In this document: one piece after another, positions 27,550-36,257 of the stretch
Layout: the number at the start of each line of letters is the position of its first letter
Numbering within the stretch: the first letter of the stretch is position 1
Source: Berkiella sp964606325
GTDB taxonomy: Bacteria > Pseudomonadota > Gammaproteobacteria > Berkiellales > Berkiellaceae
Assembly (NCBI GenBank): GCA_964606325.1
Contig: CAZSGE010000011.1
Location: forward strand, 1 to 64,000
Direction: 5' to 3'
DNA length: 64,000 nt
Notes under the pieces: model-generated
Databases searched by the model: none
What the model saw: the letters and a program-made list of their open reading frames with translations, nothing else
What the model was told of the DNA's origin: nothing
Program-made: the position numbers and the translations under genes

Positions 27550-28425
27550 ATGCTCAATATTGAATATCGGCCTTTTCACCTTGATAAAACAAATGAAGTG
27601 GTTGAATTTGTGACTTTGCATCCTTGGAAACCACTTTGGTCTAAGGACTACATTCATCAATTTATAGATCACCTTATTTCATCTTACGATCTTTGCTTTG
27701 ACTTATTTATTGATCAGGAACGTATCGCTACTGCTGTTTTAATCGATAAAGTTCAAAATAAGGGAAACAACGCTTGTTTAGAAATTTTGGGCTTAAATCA
27801 ACATTATGACGTTATTCAAATCTATCAATCTTTAATTGACACGGCAAAAAGCAAACTACCTAAAATGCATTCCGGCATTGAGATAACTATTCATGAATCG
27901 CGCAAAGAGGTTGTTAATTTATTGCACAATAATGGATTTGATATTTACTATGATCTTTATAATATGCATTGTAAACCAAAACCAAGTAAAACAGGTTTGA
28001 TTGATAATATTTCACTACTTCAGGAAAAGGATTTTGCAGCCTGCTATAAAACGATTTGTTTAAGTTTCAAAGATAATCCGGAATTAGCTATACCTCTTTA
28101 TGACGACTGGCTTGCTTCTCAAAAATCACAAAAAAAACAAACTTGGATATATAAAGAAGATAATCAAATTAACGGATTTCTAAATCTATTTGTTGATACT
28201 GAGAAACTGTTTGGCGATATTAATTATGTTGGTGTTGTACCCAATCAAAGAAAAAAGGGGATCGGCAAAAAACTACTGCAGTTTTCATTAAACTATTTTA
28301 GCCAACAAAGAATTAAAAATTGTCATCTTACGGTCGCTTCTAGAAATAAAAATGCTCTTAGCCTTTATCATGAACTAGGCTTTGAGCTAAGCGAACATTT
28401 TACCGTGTTTCGTTTTCAAATTTAA
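27550..28425 (+). CDS. tandem-domain GNAT acetyltransferase
   Basis: A 291-residue protein of two GNAT halves. Residues about 1-140 are a degenerate GNAT domain without a clear acetyl-CoA loop. Residues about 150-291 are a complete one, with INYVGVVPNQRKKGIGKKLL (Q/R-x-x-G-x-G as RKKGIG), CHLTVASRNKNALSLYHELGFE and the N-A-x-x-L-Y-x-x-x-G-F ending. Two-domain GNATs include mycothiol synthase and peptidyl modifiers; the substrate here is unknown. Confidence 0.78.
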   Translation: MLNIEYRPFHLDKTNEVVEFVTLHPWKPLWSKDYIHQFIDHLISSYDLCFDLFIDQERIATAVLIDKVQNKGNNACLEILGLNQHYDVIQIYQSLIDTAKSKLPKMHSGIEITIHESRKEVVNLLHNNGFDIYYDLYNMHCKPKPSKTGLIDNISLLQEKDFAACYKTICLSFKDNPELAIPLYDDWLASQKSQKKQTWIYKEDNQINGFLNLFVDTEKLFGDINYVGVVPNQRKKGIGKKLLQFSLNYFSQQRIKNCHLTVASRNKNALSLYHELGFELSEHFTVFRFQI

Positions 28426-28549
28426 TCATGCCCATCTTAACAAAGCTTGCCTTGGGGCAGTCCGTAGAATTGTGCAATTCTGTGGGAGTCCATCTACGCC
28501 AAGGCGCTTCGGCGGACACAAGGCTCTATGTCGATCGCTTTTGCGTGCA

Positions 28550-28581
28550 AACAAAGTCTAATGGTAGGCACGAGTGGGATC
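28550..28581. repeat. 32-bp direct repeat carrying the tRNA-Val 3' end (left copy)
   Basis: Identical to 30332-30363. Its last 20 bases (28562-28581) equal the 3' end of tRNA-Val(GAC) including CCA. It is probably an old attachment site. The two copies bracket the toxin-antitoxin genes and an unknown gene (about 1.8 kb). The upstream GCTTCGGCGGACACAAGG also recurs in modified form near 30200. Confidence 0.75.
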
Positions 28582-28710
28582 TCTACCTAACAAATTTTTG
28601 CTTAAAAAACCTGAGAAAAATCAATCTTCTGCTTGAAGACCTGGAGAAAATTGTACCACTGGATGCCCCCTGTAAGAAGTGTAGGTACAAGGCTAATATT
28701 TAATGAGTGG

Positions 28711-28763
28711 TGTATACAACGTATACATCATGGTATATAGTTATCATATATACAACGTATACA
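28711..28763. promoter_or_regulatory. paired palindromic operators of the toxin-antitoxin operon
   Basis: TGTATAC-AAC-GTATACA at 28711-28727 is a perfect palindrome with 7-bp arms. The core TATACAACGTATACA occurs again at 28749-28763, 36 bp on. Both lie directly upstream of the antitoxin start. Ribbon-helix-helix antitoxins of GNAT modules usually bind such repeats to repress their own operon. Confidence 0.75.
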
Positions 28764-28774
28764 TAGGTGATTTT

Positions 28775-29080
28775 ATGGAATCTGCACGCAAGATCCCCCA
28801 AAATAAAAAATCTGCTGAAAAAAAGGTCGTTAACTTGAAATATCCGGTTAAAAATCTCGCCCTTTTAGATAAGGCTGTCAAGTTGCGCCCTCATTCTGAC
28901 CGCACTAGCTATATCATCGATGCCGTTACCCGGGCAGTTGAGAATGATCTTCTTGATAGGCAGGACTTCTTTTTAAGCGATAAGGACTTTGATGCCTTTA
29001 AAAAAATGTTGGATGCTCCTCCAAAAGAAATACCAGCATTAAAAGCCTTGTTTAAAGAGAAAGCACCGTGGGAGAAATAA
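28775..29080 (+). CDS. ribbon-helix-helix antitoxin of a GNAT toxin
   Basis: A 101-residue protein starting at ATG 28775, with AGGTGA 5-6 bases upstream; an earlier in-frame ATG at 28703 lies inside the operator repeats. The N-terminal region VVNLKYPVKNLALLDKAVKLRPHSDRTSYIIDAVTRAVEN has the strand-helix-helix order of DUF1778/RHH antitoxins. The C-terminal part (FFLSDKDFDAFKKMLDAPP) is the usual toxin-binding tail. It should neutralise the overlapping GNAT toxin and repress the operon. Confidence 0.85.
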   Translation: MESARKIPQNKKSAEKKVVNLKYPVKNLALLDKAVKLRPHSDRTSYIIDAVTRAVENDLLDRQDFFLSDKDFDAFKKMLDAPPKEIPALKALFKEKAPWEK

Positions 29081-29568
29081 GTACAGAAATAAGCCCTCCT
29101 GAGCTAATTTCAGAAGAACATGCACTTAGTGACTTTGATTGTGGCAATGAAACCTTAAATAGTTGGCTTAAAACAAGAGCTTTAGACAACCAAAATAAAT
29201 TCTCTACGACGCGGGTTGTGTGTGACGTTAATGCTGTTATTGCTTACTACACATTAGTATATGGCAGTGTCAATCGTGATGAAATGACAAGAAGTTTTAA
29301 ACAAAATGCGCCAGAAAGAATACCTGTCATGATTCTTGGTAGACTTGCAGTTGATTTAAAATGGCAAGAAAAGCGAATAGGCAAACATCTTTTAAAGGAA
29401 GCTTTGATTAAAACAATGGAAGCATCCAGAATAGCAGCAGTACGTGGGCTTATTGTTCATGCTATTGATGACAAGGCAAAAGCCTATTATCAACATTACG
29501 GATTTTTGGAAAGTAAGATAGAACTAACACTTTTTCTACCATTAGAGAATATCAAACATCAACTTTGA
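29068..29568 (+). CDS. GNAT toxin (TacT/AtaT-like), acetyl-CoA loop altered
   Basis: A 166-residue GNAT toxin starting at GTG and overlapping the antitoxin by 13 bp. The family start is present: LISEEHALSDFDCGNETLNSWLKTRA. It continues with ARVV-like TTRVVCDVNAVIAYYTL, ILGRLAVDLKWQ and KAKAYYQHYGF. Known relatives acetylate aminoacyl-tRNA and block translation. The acetyl-CoA loop is QEKRIG instead of the usual Q-G-x-G-x-G, so the central glycine is Arg and activity may be reduced or lost. Confidence 0.85.
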   Translation: MGEISTEISPPELISEEHALSDFDCGNETLNSWLKTRALDNQNKFSTTRVVCDVNAVIAYYTLVYGSVNRDEMTRSFKQNAPERIPVMILGRLAVDLKWQEKRIGKHLLKEALIKTMEASRIAAVRGLIVHAIDDKAKAYYQHYGFLESKIELTLFLPLENIKHQL

Positions 29569-29614
29569 TTTTTTGGCTAAAAGAGGCAATCGCCTTGAAA
29601 TTCTCGGCAGTTAT

Positions 29615-30004
29615 CTAAGTCTTAAGTCTATTGCTGCGGCCCAGTTGAATATTATTTTCATCTTGATGATAAATTTGGTATGACTTAATCACCTGCTTTC
29701 CAAACCAGTAAGCGCCAAGAAATGGTGCAGAATTAAGCAAACTTTCGGTGGCGCATCGACCGGTCATATAACCCAAACATAAAGATCCGCCAATGGATAA
29801 TGCGGCCTCAACCACCCCAACAGAATCTTCATCATGATTTCCTTTAACGACGTCATTCACAGCAGTTGCTGCAAAAGCCACACCTGGGATAGCAAGCGTC
29901 GTTGTCACTATTTCTACGCCTCTACGTCTTGTAATCAAAGTGAGGCAGGAACCAGCGACTGCTGAGAAAAAATATAAAATATCTTTCGTGCTGATTATGT
30001 TCAT
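29615..30004 (-). CDS. hypothetical small membrane-associated protein
   Basis: A 129-residue protein I do not recognise. It has several Gly/Ala-rich hydrophobic stretches (FFSAVAGSCLTLI, VTTTLAIPGVAFAATAV, LSIGGSLCLGYM, APFLGAYWF) and a polar C-terminus. It may have three or four short membrane segments. It lies between the toxin-antitoxin module and the left end of the tRNA-Val island, inside the segment bracketed by the 32-bp repeats. Confidence 0.5.
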   Translation of the reverse strand: MNIISTKDILYFFSAVAGSCLTLITRRRGVEIVTTTLAIPGVAFAATAVNDVVKGNHDEDSVGVVEAALSIGGSLCLGYMTGRCATESLLNSAPFLGAYWFGKQVIKSYQIYHQDENNIQLGRSNRLKT

Positions 30005-30604
30005 TAGTGATACTCCGCTTTATCTTTGAGGATCTTTTCCAACCTATCTTAAAAGTTTCAATTCCAGAATTAAAACAACATTGTCAGCGAAATACAAACA
30101 ATGGTCTTAGTAAGAAGAAAGAAACAAGCTAGTTGAATAATATAGTAATTTGTTAATGGGACAAGAGGGAGTGATTTGGGAGTCATCCTAGCTATGACGC
30201 TTCGGCGGACATAAGGGCTTTGTAACGCTCGCGATTTTGGACAGAGAAATTCCGGATGAGCCCGCCTTCGTTTCGCCTTTTGCGAACTTCGGCGCGGCAT
30301 AAGACTTTGTAACGCTCGCGCAAAGCGAGCTAACAAAGTCTAATGGTAGGCACGAGTGGGATCGAATTTAAGATTTATCTTTTTGATATTAAACGGATTT
30401 ATTTTTAATCACCGGATATGTTGCCCCAAGTGTTGCCCCGAAAATTTTTGGATTTGCTTGGCTTTCCTTGGAGTTAAAGGTGGCGGATTCGACACCTTTA
30501 GAATCTATAGCAGCGCTTAAAATTTTAATTCCCTCAAATTCGAGGAAATTAGCACTATACGCGCAAAGTTACCGCGTTACTGGCAGACATTCAATATAAC
30601 TTAG
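30005..30604. other. repeat-rich stretch with the island's left end
   Basis: About 600 bp without a credible gene. 30190-30330 holds two diverged copies of a GCTTTGTAACGCTCGCG-type repeat with GGCGGACATAAGG. The attachment repeat follows at 30332-30366. GTTGCCCCAAGTGTTGCCCC at 30420-30439 matches a repeat beside the integrase at 53375-53394 in 18 of 20 bases. An 88-residue minus-strand frame here is repeat translation. Confidence 0.7.
30344..30366. repeat. left attachment repeat (attL) of the tRNA-Val island
   Basis: TGGTAGGCACGAGTGGGATC plus GAA is identical to 53508-53530, the 3' end of tRNA-Val(GAC) on the minus strand. The two copies delimit the island in direct orientation. Confidence 0.88.
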
Positions 30605-31990
30605 TTAATTGACAATTTTTGATTTTATCTTTTGAGCAATTTCTTCACTAAGCTTTAAGCAATTCTCCTCGCGAAGCTCTAATATTAGCTTTCGCATCTC
30701 GTTTAGATCGGCATTAGTTGAATCGTTATCAACAAGGTAAACAAAATCAAAAGACTCGTTCTTGTCAGAAAATAAATTAAGCACTGAAGAATAATTTAAT
30801 GCATTGGTATAGGGTTTAAGATCACTACTCTCTGAATGTTCATTATTACCTTCATTAACAAATATTTCCTCTGCTTTTGTTTTATAGAATGACAATTCCG
30901 GCCTCTCATAATGAATGCGCCAGTATTGACTATCTCCTTTTCTCAATTCACTTATTTTTTGCCTAACATAATTACTTTTTCCCGATTTTACTTCTGCAGT
31001 GATGGGCAAGTCTCGCTCGAGGAACCGTATTGATATCTCTTTAATTTCCGGATTTTTAAATTCAGACATCTGCGATATTAAACTCCAAACCGAACAATCT
31101 GTTAGTTTGGAATACAAATCAAAACCGTTTTCAAGCATTACCTCTTCAAAATTAGGGTTGTTTTTATTAGCTTTTACCATATAAATAAAATCAAGAAACG
31201 GAGAGCTTGTTAGCTTTTTCAATTCATCAATATTTTTCTCGCATAGGTTAAATAATATTTTCAGTAAATATCCCGCTGAGCAGCTCTTTTTGTGAAAATA
31301 TACGTTCAAATTCATCAATCGTCTTGCCATTAAATAGTGCTCAACCGCACGCATCCCCTTGGGCTCTACTACAATTTTTCCATAATTTGTACGCATACAT
31401 GAAATCAACCATTGCACATCAAAGTGACCATATGAAACACCAGAAAAATGGCTATCTCGCAAAAGATAATCAAACCGATCAACATCAAGCTGCGAAGATA
31501 CTATTTGTTTCAGTAGTTTATCTGTATGGTCTTTGATTTCAGGTTCATCAGTCTCAAGTATGTATTTTGCCTTTACAAGGTGTCTTTTTAAATCTTCATT
31601 AACCTGAGTCTCAATTAATGCTTGAATAAATTTTGAATTCCATAATTCATGTTTTATTTTTTTATCACCCCCATATAATTTTTCAAAACTATGCGAGAAT
31701 GGCCCATGCCCTATATCATGCACTAATGCAGTAACTACCGCATTAATCCTATCTTGCTGATTGAATTCTAATGTACTTGCCACGCACTGCGCAAGATAAG
31801 CTGCCCCAATACAGTGATTGAAACGTGTATGCACTGCTCCTGGATATGCGTACTCTGCAAATGACAATTGCTTAATATGCCTCAAGCGTTGAAAATATTT
31901 CGTGTCGATGAGCGGCTTTATGATATTTTTCGTAGCAGTATCAAATTTCATGATACCGTGGACTGGATCGCAAACGATATGGTAAGACAT
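30605..31990 (-). CDS. HD-domain phosphohydrolase (dNTPase-like)
   Basis: A 461-residue protein with start ATG 31990; an in-frame TTG at 32002 is less likely. It opens HIVCDPVHGIMKFD and has the HD metal-binding set: His in HTRFNHCIG (about residue 59), His-Asp in LVHDIGHGPFSH (about 91-92) and Asp in LDVDRFDYLLRDS. This is the layout of dGTPase/SAMHD1-like proteins. Such enzymes hydrolyse dNTPs or other nucleotides, and some protect against phage by draining dNTPs. It is the last gene before attL, 118 bp after the Mrr gene, so its link to the defence operon is uncertain. Confidence 0.75.
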   Translation of the reverse strand: MSYHIVCDPVHGIMKFDTATKNIIKPLIDTKYFQRLRHIKQLSFAEYAYPGAVHTRFNHCIGAAYLAQCVASTLEFNQQDRINAVVTALVHDIGHGPFSHSFEKLYGGDKKIKHELWNSKFIQALIETQVNEDLKRHLVKAKYILETDEPEIKDHTDKLLKQIVSSQLDVDRFDYLLRDSHFSGVSYGHFDVQWLISCMRTNYGKIVVEPKGMRAVEHYLMARRLMNLNVYFHKKSCSAGYLLKILFNLCEKNIDELKKLTSSPFLDFIYMVKANKNNPNFEEVMLENGFDLYSKLTDCSVWSLISQMSEFKNPEIKEISIRFLERDLPITAEVKSGKSNYVRQKISELRKGDSQYWRIHYERPELSFYKTKAEEIFVNEGNNEHSESSDLKPYTNALNYSSVLNLFSDKNESFDFVYLVDNDSTNADLNEMRKLILELREENCLKLSEEIAQKIKSKIVN

Positions 31991-32108
31991 GGCTTTACTC
32001 AATTAATATGATGTTATTAATTTATCGACAGATTCCGCCTAAGTAATATAATGGCTTACTTATATATTAACTGTATTGATAATCAGCGCCTGTCACTCCT
32101 TGGTTATT

Positions 32109-33137
32109 TCAAGATAGTTCCTTCCCACCCAGTGACATAAAGAAATCTTCATCAACCTCAAAGATATCTGGGGTAGTTCTATGAACTCCTACACCATGTT
32201 CCATCAACAATTTAACAAGCTGCAAACCATTTATTAACCCAATAGCCGTTTTTTTCTCATGATTAGCCTCAGATTTAGCACCTTTACTGAAGTCACTTGT
32301 TGTAATAATTAAGCCTTGTTCATTTGGATCTAAACTGCCACGCACCTTTTGTATCTCTGGAGACTGAATATTATGCTTCCACCTTTTGACTTGAATCGCC
32401 ATCTTGGTCTGAAAACCTTCACTAATAATTAGTGTTCCGCGAACATCGATTCCACCATCGCCACTTAATTTGGTGCGCTTAACAAGTTCAAATCCCATTT
32501 CACTGAGTAGCTTATAAACAAGTTCTTCAAAATCAAAGGGATCCATCGTTTGTAATGTTTTTAGCAATTCTTTACTTACTTTTTTATTGTGCTCATAGAT
32601 CTGGTAGGTTAAACCCTTACCTTGCCAATTGCTAAGCCCCACCATACCACGACTATGCTGGACAAATCTTGGCTGCTCACCTCTTTTCTGCTTCCGTTTT
32701 ATCTCTGTGATTATTTGAGCATACATCGTAGCTTCAGGTGTTTTGCCTTCGGTATTTAGCCATTTGTTTTTTAAAGCATACTTAGTAATATCTCGATAAT
32801 GCATTGGTTTTTTATTACCATATTTTTGCAATACCTTTTCAGCACAATCAGAGAATGATAAGCGTTTCTCAATCGTATCTTTGCGTATGTTAGATTTCGG
32901 TTGGGATTTGTCGACGTTCTGTTTTAATGCGAATACTTGTGGTTGCATTTTTACAAAAGATGAATTATTTCCATTTATCTTAATATCTGTATAAATTTGA
33001 GCACCAACTGTAGCATCAGGTGTTTTGCCGGACGATTTCCATAAACCATCTCTTTTAATTTGCCAATAGATATCTTTAACATGCATTGGCTCGTTTGCTT
33101 GTTGGAGAACGACTTTAATTGCATCAATCAACTTCAT
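32109..33137 (-). CDS. Mrr-like restriction endonuclease with two HARE-HTH domains
   Basis: A 342-residue protein. Two HARE-HTH (HB1/ASXL) winged-helix domains occupy about residues 1-72 (AIKVVLQQANEPMHVKDIYWQI, GKTPDATVGAQIYTDI) and 93-168 (AEKVLQKYGNKKPMHYRDIT, GKTPEATMYAQIITEI). The C-terminal Mrr_cat nuclease has DFEELVYKLLSEMGFELVKRT, GDGGIDV (Asp231) and QVKRW (Gln249, Lys251). It probably cuts modified or foreign DNA. Its start overlaps the hsdR stop by 4 bp (ATGA), placing it in the restriction operon. Confidence 0.88.
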   Translation of the reverse strand: MKLIDAIKVVLQQANEPMHVKDIYWQIKRDGLWKSSGKTPDATVGAQIYTDIKINGNNSSFVKMQPQVFALKQNVDKSQPKSNIRKDTIEKRLSFSDCAEKVLQKYGNKKPMHYRDITKYALKNKWLNTEGKTPEATMYAQIITEIKRKQKRGEQPRFVQHSRGMVGLSNWQGKGLTYQIYEHNKKVSKELLKTLQTMDPFDFEELVYKLLSEMGFELVKRTKLSGDGGIDVRGTLIISEGFQTKMAIQVKRWKHNIQSPEIQKVRGSLDPNEQGLIITTSDFSKGAKSEANHEKKTAIGLINGLQLVKLLMEHGVGVHRTTPDIFEVDEDFFMSLGGKELS

Positions 33138-36100
33138 AAGTTAGACCATTCTTTGCAAAGCAACTCTGCCTGCTCAATCACCAACTCAGTCGCTTTCTTC
33201 TCCATATCTGGCGGATAACCATATTTGCGAAGAATGCGCTTAACCATTACCCTGATCTGCGCACGCGCATTCTCGCGTAATGTCCAATCAATGCTGACGC
33301 TTTGCTTCACCTTTAAAATCAATTCTTGTGCAAGAAATTTCAGCTTATCATCGCCCATTACCTTACGAGCACTACCATTGTCTGCTAGTGCATCATAAAA
33401 AGCTGCTTCATCATCATTTAGACCAAGAGATTCCCCACGTTTTTGTGCTTCTCGCAACTCTCTTGCGATTCTAATAAGCTCTTGTATAACTTCGGCTGTC
33501 TCAATCGCGCGATTTTGATATTTGCGGATAGATTGCTCAAGCATTTCAGAAAATGAACGTGCTTGAACAATATTTTTACGTGAGCGCGTTTTAATTTCAT
33601 CATTGATTAGCTTTCTAAGCAATTCTAATGCTAGATTGCGCTGTGGCAAAGATCTCACTTCTTCTAAAAACTCATCTGACAATATTGAAATATCTGCCTT
33701 TTCTAAACCTGCTGCAGCAAAAATATCAACGACTTCTGTACTACTAACTGCTCTTGATACTAATTGTTTGATAGCAGAATCTACCATATCAGCTGTGCGA
33801 CCAGTTTCATCCCCCGTAGTTTTCACTAGGGCGACTCTTACTTCTTGAAAAAAACCAATTTCATCCCTTAGTGCAAGTGCCTTTTCATGAGGGACAGACA
33901 GTGCAAAAGCCTTCGTGAGTGCTGCTACAGTTTGTAGATAACGTTTTTTACCATCCTCAAGACTTAGAATATATTCCATTGCTTGTGCTATACCAGTTAA
34001 TCGTTTTGAAAGTTCACCACGAATAATCGTTACATAGTCAAAACCATGGTACATATCACGAATGACTTCATATTTTTCAAGCAATACAGCTACTGCCTCT
34101 TCTTGATTGATAGCTGCATCGCCTTTTCCTCCACTCGCCGTGTAATCAGCTAAAGCGCGTTTTAAAGAATCTGCCAGGCCTAAATAATCCACTACCAAGC
34201 CACCTGGCTTATCATGAAATACTCTGTTGACCCGAGCAATGGCCTGCATTAGGTTATGACCACCCATGGGTTTATCAAGATACATGGTATGCATGCAGGG
34301 GCAATCAAACCCTGTGAGCCACATATCACGCACAATGACTATTTTTAATTCATCTTTTGGATCTTTATAGCGTGTAGCTAGCGCTTCTCTACCTGTTTTA
34401 TTTCGAATATGGTCTTGCCAATCAATATGATCGGAAGCTGAACCTGACATCACAATTTTTATAAAACCTTTAGCGTCATCCTTGCTATGCCACTCTGGGC
34501 GTAGCTTTCTGATTGCTTCATACATTTCAACAGCAATACGGCGGCTCATACACACCACCATCGCTTTCCCATCTAAAACATTTAATCTTTTCTCAAAATG
34601 ATCAATGAGATCTTGAGCTACCAAGTTGATCCGCTTTTCTGCGCCAACCATGGCTTCAAGCGTGGCCCATTTAGTGCGCAGTTTCTGTTTACCTGTTTCC
34701 TCTTCACCTTCTGTGATCTCTTCGAAGGCGGGATCTAGTTTTGGCTTTTCGTCTTCTTTTAACTCAATGCGAGCTAATCGACTTTCATAATATATGGGAA
34801 CAGTCGCCCCATCTTCAACCGCTCTTAATATGTCATATTTGTCGATGTAGTTACCAAATACAGCTGGAGTACTACGATCATCTCTTTCAATTGGCGTGCC
34901 AGTAAAGCCAATAAAGGAGGCCTTAGGTAAGGCATCGTGAAGATGACGTGCAAACCCATCAATAAAATCGTATTGACTACGATGAGCCTCATCAGCAATC
35001 ACCACTATATTTTTTCTATCTGAAAGCAGGGGATGAACATCCCCTTTTTGATCAGGCATAAATTTTTGAATTGTCGTAAAAACGATTCCACCTGAAGCAA
35101 CTTTTAAAAGCTCGCGCAGCTCTGATCGATTCCCTGCTCGTTTGGGTGTTTGACGTAATAAATCTTTACATGCTGCAAAAGTTTCAAACAGCTGCTCATC
35201 AAGATCATTTCTATCCGTGATGATAACTAAAGTTGGGTTATCCATCTTAGGATGACGGATCACTTTTCCTGAATAGAAAGTCATAGAAAGGCTTTTACCA
35301 CTTCCTTGTGTGTGCCAAACTACTCCGATCCTTTGTTGGCCAAAATGGTTGGATTGCTGAATTGCTTGTTCTTCAATGCCACAAGCAGATAGGGTAAAGG
35401 CAAGTGCTTTATTGACTGCCCAATATTGATGGTATGCTGCTGCTTTTTTGATAACCTTAGCACCATCATCTTCAAATATAATGAAATTTGAAATGTAATC
35501 CAGAAATAACTCTTTATTGAACAAACCTCGTATCAATACTTCAAGTTCTAGTGATCCTTTTGGCGCAATATCGATTCCATCAATAGTGCGCCATGGCATA
35601 AAACGATCTATGCCGCTTGTGACAGTTCCGCAACGCGCTAGAATGCCATCAGAAATAATATTAACCTCATTAGTGGTAAATAGAGAGGGAATATATTTTT
35701 TGTATGTTTGTAATTGGTTGAAAGCACTTTTGATGGTAGTTGATTCATCAGCAGGATTTTTTAATTCCAATACCGAAAGTGGGATCCCATTAACAAAAGT
35801 AACTATGTCAGCACGATGATTTCTATTTTCTTCAATTACTGTAAACTGATTGATTGCTACCCAGTCATTGTTATCCATATTCTCAAAATCTATTAACCAA
35901 ACTTTTGGATATTCTACACCATACTGCTCATCAGTAGATTGAACCTCTATATCAATACCATCCGTTAAAAAACGATGAAAGTGACGATTGTTAACGATAG
36001 GATCAGGTGAAATACTGATGGCTATTTTTCGAATGGCTTCTTCTATTCCTATTTCAGAAACGTCTGGATTAATGCGGATAAGAGCATCCCGCAATCTCCC

Positions 36101-36244
36101 CATCAGAAAGACTTGTTTATAATCTTCGCGCTCCGTATCTGGCATATTGGGGGCAATATCAGGCCCATGCAAAATAGACCAGCCAAGTTCATTCAGCCAA
36201 GATAGGCAGGCTTCTTCTAAAATGTTTTCTGTGATTTTTCTCAT
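33134..36244 (-). CDS. hsdR: type I restriction enzyme, HsdR subunit
   Basis: A 1036-residue motor-nuclease. The N-terminal HSDR_N nuclease has ADIV (Asp146) and LELK (Glu160, Lys162), the PD-(D/E)xK set. The SF2 motor has Walker A TQGSGKS (312-318) and DEAH (418-421), plus FTGTPIE and a late motif VI with QAIARVNR. The C-terminal part is helical and binds the methyltransferase. It moves DNA and cuts unmethylated targets with HsdM2-HsdS. It is separated from the modification genes by three inserted genes and follows AlbA_2 by 13 bp. Confidence 0.95.
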   Translation of the reverse strand: MRKITENILEEACLSWLNELGWSILHGPDIAPNMPDTEREDYKQVFLMGRLRDALIRINPDVSEIGIEEAIRKIAISISPDPIVNNRHFHRFLTDGIDIEVQSTDEQYGVEYPKVWLIDFENMDNNDWVAINQFTVIEENRNHRADIVTFVNGIPLSVLELKNPADESTTIKSAFNQLQTYKKYIPSLFTTNEVNIISDGILARCGTVTSGIDRFMPWRTIDGIDIAPKGSLELEVLIRGLFNKELFLDYISNFIIFEDDGAKVIKKAAAYHQYWAVNKALAFTLSACGIEEQAIQQSNHFGQQRIGVVWHTQGSGKSLSMTFYSGKVIRHPKMDNPTLVIITDRNDLDEQLFETFAACKDLLRQTPKRAGNRSELRELLKVASGGIVFTTIQKFMPDQKGDVHPLLSDRKNIVVIADEAHRSQYDFIDGFARHLHDALPKASFIGFTGTPIERDDRSTPAVFGNYIDKYDILRAVEDGATVPIYYESRLARIELKEDEKPKLDPAFEEITEGEEETGKQKLRTKWATLEAMVGAEKRINLVAQDLIDHFEKRLNVLDGKAMVVCMSRRIAVEMYEAIRKLRPEWHSKDDAKGFIKIVMSGSASDHIDWQDHIRNKTGREALATRYKDPKDELKIVIVRDMWLTGFDCPCMHTMYLDKPMGGHNLMQAIARVNRVFHDKPGGLVVDYLGLADSLKRALADYTASGGKGDAAINQEEAVAVLLEKYEVIRDMYHGFDYVTIIRGELSKRLTGIAQAMEYILSLEDGKKRYLQTVAALTKAFALSVPHEKALALRDEIGFFQEVRVALVKTTGDETGRTADMVDSAIKQLVSRAVSSTEVVDIFAAAGLEKADISILSDEFLEEVRSLPQRNLALELLRKLINDEIKTRSRKNIVQARSFSEMLEQSIRKYQNRAIETAEVIQELIRIARELREAQKRGESLGLNDDEAAFYDALADNGSARKVMGDDKLKFLAQELILKVKQSVSIDWTLRENARAQIRVMVKRILRKYGYPPDMEKKATELVIEQAELLCKEWSNL

Positions 36245-36257
36245 TATTCAATCTTCA

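Noticed and set aside
28428..28703. 91-residue plus-strand frame
   Set aside because: Its middle is the 32-bp tRNA-derived repeat and its first part is a dispersed repeat, so it is probably not a gene. The last 40 residues (ending CKKCRYKANI) could be a fragment of one.
30070..30336. 88-residue Arg-rich minus-strand frame
   Set aside because: It translates two copies of the GCTTTGTAACGCTCGCG-type repeat; no support as a gene.
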